Of a DNA stretch of 64,000 bases, positions 59,885 through 64,000 are shown piece after piece (the first letter of the stretch is position 1; every line of letters starts with the position of its first letter). The position numbers were made by a program, and so were the translations under genes. This DNA is from Branchiostoma floridae (lineage: Eukaryota; Chordata; Leptocardii; Amphioxiformes; Branchiostomatidae), in NCBI RefSeq assembly GCF_000003815.2, contig NC_049983.1, positions 22,779,552-22,843,551 of the forward strand. Reading direction: 5' to 3'. The notes below the pieces were generated by a model. The model ran no database searches. It saw only the letters and a list, made by a program, of their open reading frames with translations, and was not told where the DNA came from.

Positions 59885-62800
59885 CGACGTGTGTGACGCA
59901 TTATGCGAGCATGCGTGCGTATGTGTCTGAGTGTGCGTGTGGGTTGGTGTTTGTGTGTGTGTATCAGTCTGTGTGTACAGTGTGCCTTTGTGTGTCTTGA
60001 GATAAAACGGTTTTATCAATAATTTTTTTACGGTTCATAGATTCGGAAGATGCGCCCATAACGATGTCGTACTGGCTTAAAAATTGCGCCTGGGGCAGAT
60101 ACAGCCATATAGAGGGGTTCTGGAGATATCCCCGCTACGCTGGGGACTATCCGTGGGAAGGCACCAAAGGCAGGCAGTCGGCCCGCAGAAGTAGTGAGTA
60201 CAGCTGCAAACGTTTTATAACAAACTCTGCATTTCATGTAAAATTACCTAGCCTGATTAAATCTCGCCCACCCAACATCTGGCCGTCCTCCTCTACCAGG
60301 AGGGACCAGTCACGGCCCTGGACAGCAGAGTTTGTGTTACACAGACTTGTAATCATCTATCTATACTAAACATGTACAAGTTACCACATTTACATAGGAA
60401 CGATCTGGTCAATACGACGCCTTTTGGTAGAGATTTCAGCCCATTGGTACAAGTATTTACAAGTTTGAAGCGACCACCTGTCCACACAAACCAGATTTAC
60501 CGGTGCTTCAAGTAGTCTTCCTGAGGCAGTTATGACTGTATATCTATACCCATATCTATACAGGATCAATAGATTTATCAATAAATCAATGTACCTTGAT
60601 AATGATCTATATCCTCATCTGTCGCAGAATCATCCGGTCCGATGACGTCACGTGAGTCACGTGACCGACGGTCAACATCAGAAGATGAGAGGGGCAAAGG
60701 ATATCGTACGTACAGAATATTATATTAATCTATCAAATACTTTTTTTATTCAAAATGGCGATCTCGACATCTTCGCCAGTTTCTGCGAGTGTAAGTCAAG
60801 TCAATGCTAGATATCAGTAGTGTGATAACTTTTGTCATTGTTCAGTCCGACCTCATCTTAAGTAATTGGATAAGAGGTCACAATGATGTACGAGTGAACA
60901 TATATCAACTATCTGTATCTGTATCTATATAGCCGGTATAACCGCCCTTCGGCGCAACACACCAGCTTCTGTATCTGTATCTATATAGCCGGTATAACCG
61001 CCCTTCGGCGCAACACACTAGCTTCTGTATCTGTATCTATATAGCCGGTATAACCGCCCTTCAACACACTAGCTTCTGTATCTGTATCTACATAGCCGGT
61101 ATAACCGCCCTTCGGCGCAACACACTAGCTTCTGTATCTGTATCTATATAGCCGGTATAACCGCCCTTCGGCGCAACACACCAGCTTCTGTATCTGTATC
61201 TATATAGCCGGTATAACCGCCCTTCGGCGCAACACACTAGCTTCTGTATCTGTATCTATATAGCCGGTATAACCGCCCTTCGGCGCAACACACCAGCTTC
61301 TGTATCTGTATCTATATAGCCGGTATAACCGCCCTTCGGCGCAACACACCAGCTTCTGTATCTGTATCTATATAGCCGGTATAACCGCCCTTCGGCGTTA
61401 CACGCCAGCTTCTGTATCTGTATCTATATAGCCGGTATAACCACTCTTCGGCGAAATTCTAGCTAGCTTCGCAGGTACGCGGCGCGGCAGCAGCTGGTTA
61501 TAATTACACTGAACGACCCGTCACACCAAACTAATACTATATAATACTATAACTATTTTGTCATACATACTCGTCTTTAGGTAAAGTGACGTCACGCCCA
61601 CGGTATGCATCTTCAGATGCAGAGAGCAGCAGAGAAAAAAGACAAGGTACGTGCTGGAAGCAATCCTAATCGGCGTTGTGTGGCGTAACTGTAGAATGTT
61701 AGGCTTTGATCATGAACCCAGAGGTTCCGACTTCGATACTCGACATTGTGCCCTTTCCGGGACCTTCCTCACTTCACCCAGGTGTAATAAATGGTACCTG
61801 ACTTCGGTCGGGGAGGTAAAATAATACTGTAAATGCAAAAATGTTCGCGGTGGATTAATGTTCAAGTACGTACCGTGTTAAGAGTGCATCATATAACCAT
61901 ATACTTAAGCGGTTCATAGAGGTTGTAGAACGGTTACAAACACAAAGTGGAAACTCTTTACCGTGCTTTCTTCATCCATATGTCTACAGACCATATCAAA
62001 TCTCAATTTGGTGACGTTTGGGAAATCCCGACAAAGAACAACAGGCCCGAAGAAACGGAAAACGGTATGTACAAACTTCTGAAGTTTCTCTTTATAACTT
62101 TCATTCTTGTATATTGACTTGCAACAGTAGATAGATTCTTTAATTGCTAAGAAGGCGACTTCACGATGTAATGTTTTTGTTTGCTGTGAATATCAACAGT
62201 TAAACCTTGTGACTCACCCACTCACTCCGGCGAGCTCGGAGTCTCCACATTACTAGTTTTCTCCACCCCTCTTTGTCATCCATCGCTGCGGGAATTTGCT
62301 GCACGTCCAAACCTTGTGACACAATGGATTTATATAGCTATGTACAACATTTTGATATCATACTTTTCATTTTCTTCTTTGATGTATTTAAATGGCATTA
62401 GAATCTCCTTTGTGTAGGACAACTTGGCTCTAGGACCCAACTGGAGAGGTCGTCCCGAAGATCAAGGAAGGACCGATCTGAAAGATCGAACAGGGAGGAT
62501 AAAACAAGGACCAGGCGTCAGAACAACAGGAGAACTCGTGGACGGAATCAGCAGCGTGGCAACGGAAATGGTAGCGAGGAAGTTTATCATATAGCTTGCA
62601 AAATCTTTGAGTTTGTATGTTAAAGATATTCACATAGTTAACAGACTACCATGGCTGCGGTGCACCAATTTTGGTAGTTCCTTATACCCCTTTCCACTAG
62701 CACTGCGCACTCGCCGCGCTCTCTCTGCGACATAGAATTTGACATATCGCTCAACGAATTGTATAGAAAAGAAACGATTTTTTTAACACTTTGTATGATT

Positions 62801-63568
62801 TTTTTGTCCTCTCAGTCACACTTTTACATTTTGTATTATATACCCAGTATGAAATCCAAGGTTACACATATCTTATTTAGGTTGCAGTGAGAGCGCCGCG
62901 CGATCGCCGTCTCGTGGCAAGGGGGCCTAAGCTATCAGGTTATCATCACGAGCTGAAGTCAATCACCAACATCTCAAATTTTAGATTTATAAGTTTATGA
63001 GGCATCTCCTTGAATTTGCTAACAATTTTATAGCTTACACGGCATCTCTCTTCACCACACAGGTGCCACTTCAGACGGTAGGAGCCAGTCGCAGAACCGA
63101 GGCACAGAGACAGGAACCAGAGAGGAAGCTGTAGAATGGGATGAAATTAGAGGTACGTCTGGAACTCGGCTGAAGCAGCGGACATCTTCGACCGGAAGCA
63201 GGGGGCAACAGATAGAGGGAACAGTAGAAGGAGACGTGAACGCTTCTGGAACTCGCGAGCAGCGAGCGTCGTTTACTTCAAGCACAGGACGAAGGTCTGG
63301 CAGAAACGTGTCAGTTGACAGTTCTGGAATCCAGCCTAAACAGCGAGCATCGTCGGCCTCAAGCACGGGACGAAAGTTAGACAGAAACGTGTCAGTAGAT
63401 AGTTCTGGAAGTCATCGAAATAAACAAGCGTCAGTGACAACAAACAAAGGGCAAAGGTTAGAGGAAGAAGTGTTCAAAGACAACCCTAAAACTACTGGGA
63501 TCCCTGCGACTATGGAGGGGACAAAGAGTAAGTAGCTATATATAGATAGAGATAGAGAGAGAGAGAGC

Positions 63569-63660
<92 letters not shown>

Positions 63661-63910
63661 AATAGATAGATAAGTAGTAAAGTTTCTAGCAATTTTCTGT
63701 GAATTGTGTGAACTTCCAAACCTCAAATTTGACATGAATTACTTCTATCTTTTTTTCCAGCCAATAGTAAAGGCTCTCTGTCTGTAGCACTTTTTGGGGC
63801 ACTCTTGGCAGACTCACAAGAAGGCGATGATAACAAGACGCACAGTAACCCAGACCCAAGCCAGCTTGGTGGCAAGGACAGTGCTCAAGACAAGGCCACA
63901 AAGAGCCCAG
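53914..63910 (+). CDS. Modular Arg/Ser-rich protein, tandem gene B (3' end outside the window)
   Basis: Sixteen exons, all phase 1: 53914-53965, 54889-55062, 55533-55823, 56190-56285, 56654-56866, 56949-57143, 58005-58076, 58545-58754, 59187-59267, 60041-60193, 60628-60705, 61581-61646, 61990-62064, 62418-62570, 63063-63527, 63761-63910. These give 841 codons with no stop. It is a paralogue of gene A: start MDIEEEQRGK; helix LDRQTSLQIKQSRQSNERL; RSRWTNDWVV...LQPIRIELQS; WL module 1 (MAIWLEQEDWRRYC); KSADP; a single NDWIGQQGG unit; WL module 2 (MSYWLKNCAWGRYSHIEGFWRYP region); KSSGP; SLSVALFGALLAD. Extra exons absent from A include a Lys-rich exon (KGGKKKKEN) and an Arg-rich exon (62418). Exon 63063 holds about three repeats with NVSVDSSG. 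Function unknown; probably disordered and intracellular. The gene continues past 63910, where a good donor (gtatga) follows. Confidence 0.7.
54564..54747. repeat. MITE with TACTGTAAATG ends, complete copy
   Basis: tactgtaaatgcagaaatgt tcgcgg at the left, ccgcgaacttaaatacattt acagta at the right. Interior made of gcggtga / accgcgaa inverted words. Relatives at 791-991 and 61825-61865. Confidence 0.85.
59829..59882 (+). repeat. (GT)n microsatellite
   Basis: Uninterrupted GT runs, with diverged GT-rich sequence to about 59997. Intronic in gene B. Confidence 0.95.
60913..61458 (-). repeat. 56-bp minisatellite
   Basis: About 9.5 units of tatagccggtataaccgccc ttcggcgcaacacaccag cttctgtatctgtatcta, one unit shortened. 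The reverse complement of the unit occurs inside the TIR-element fragment at 16790-16880, so the array probably grew from that element. Confidence 0.9.
61670..61822 (+). repeat. tRNA-derived SINE
   Basis: gttgtgtggcgtaactgtag head, a decayed B box, then tgccctttccgggacc and cttcggtcggggaggtaaaa. Shares head and tail with 44190-44390. It runs straight into the MITE fragment at 61825. Confidence 0.6.
61825..61865. repeat. MITE fragment (left end only)
   Basis: tactgtaaatgcaaaaatgt tcgcggtggattaatgttc matches the first 40 bases of 54564-54747, then stops. Confidence 0.75.
63548..63652 (+). repeat. (GA)n microsatellite
   Basis: About 100 bases of GAGA 20 bases behind the donor of the 63063-63527 exon. 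Confidence 0.95.
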
Positions 63911-64000
63911 GTATGAATTTATTCAATGGTCACTAATGAAAATGTTTCACACCTGGATACAGATATGACAATACACCATATCTGTACCATTATTAAAGGA

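Noticed and set aside
60913-61458. CRISPR-like regular array
   Set aside because: Units are contiguous without unique spacers, in an animal intron; a plain minisatellite.

Overview
The window is a draft-assembly piece of an animal nuclear genome, with three runs of N. Genes are intron-rich, with GT..AG introns of 0.2-3 kb. It carries a vertebrate-like GTSE1 homologue, a single-LRRCT Toll-like receptor, an ephexin-type RhoGEF joined to a Src-type kinase, and many small MITE/SINE-like repeats. I infer an invertebrate deuterostome, most likely a cephalochordate (amphioxus). That is inference; no alignment was run.

Layout. (1) 1.8-14.5 kb, + strand: an eleven-exon GTSE1-like gene (783 codons) with EB-binding SxIP motifs and clathrin-box LID[FI] motifs. 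(2) 14.5-26.3 kb, - strand, convergent with GTSE1: a twelve-exon gene whose splice phases join without a break into a 1598-residue protein, [SAM-like]-SAM-FN3-DH-PH-SH3-SH3-SH2-tyrosine kinase. It is a RhoGEF of ephexin type fused to a Src-type kinase that lacks the inhibitory tail. Its introns hold a 72-bp minisatellite made from half of its own SH2 exon, a long hairpin, and a mariner copy inserted 5 bases behind a 5' splice site. (3) 27.4-30.6 kb, - strand: an intronless Toll-like receptor with an altered BB loop. (4) 30.6-43.8 kb: no convincing coding gene. It holds a LINE tail, SINEs, inverted-repeat elements, a 45-bp minisatellite split by a 2.2-kb TIR element, and an orphan copy of the 5' region of the genes that follow. 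(5) 43.8-64 kb, + strand: two tandem paralogues of a family I do not recognise. They encode Arg/Ser-rich, probably disordered proteins built from many short symmetrical phase-1 exons, with a twice-used WL / KS[AS][DG]P exon cassette. Gene A (675 aa) is complete; gene B (841 codons seen) runs off the right edge.

How the parts fit together. Ephexin family GEFs are known substrates of Src kinases downstream of Eph receptors, so region 2 puts enzyme and substrate in one chain. The TLR lies upstream of it on the same strand without evidence of a shared transcript. The tandem family of region 5 is the other candidate for undescribed biology. All exon joins were made by hand from open frames, splice sites and phase, and need transcript evidence.
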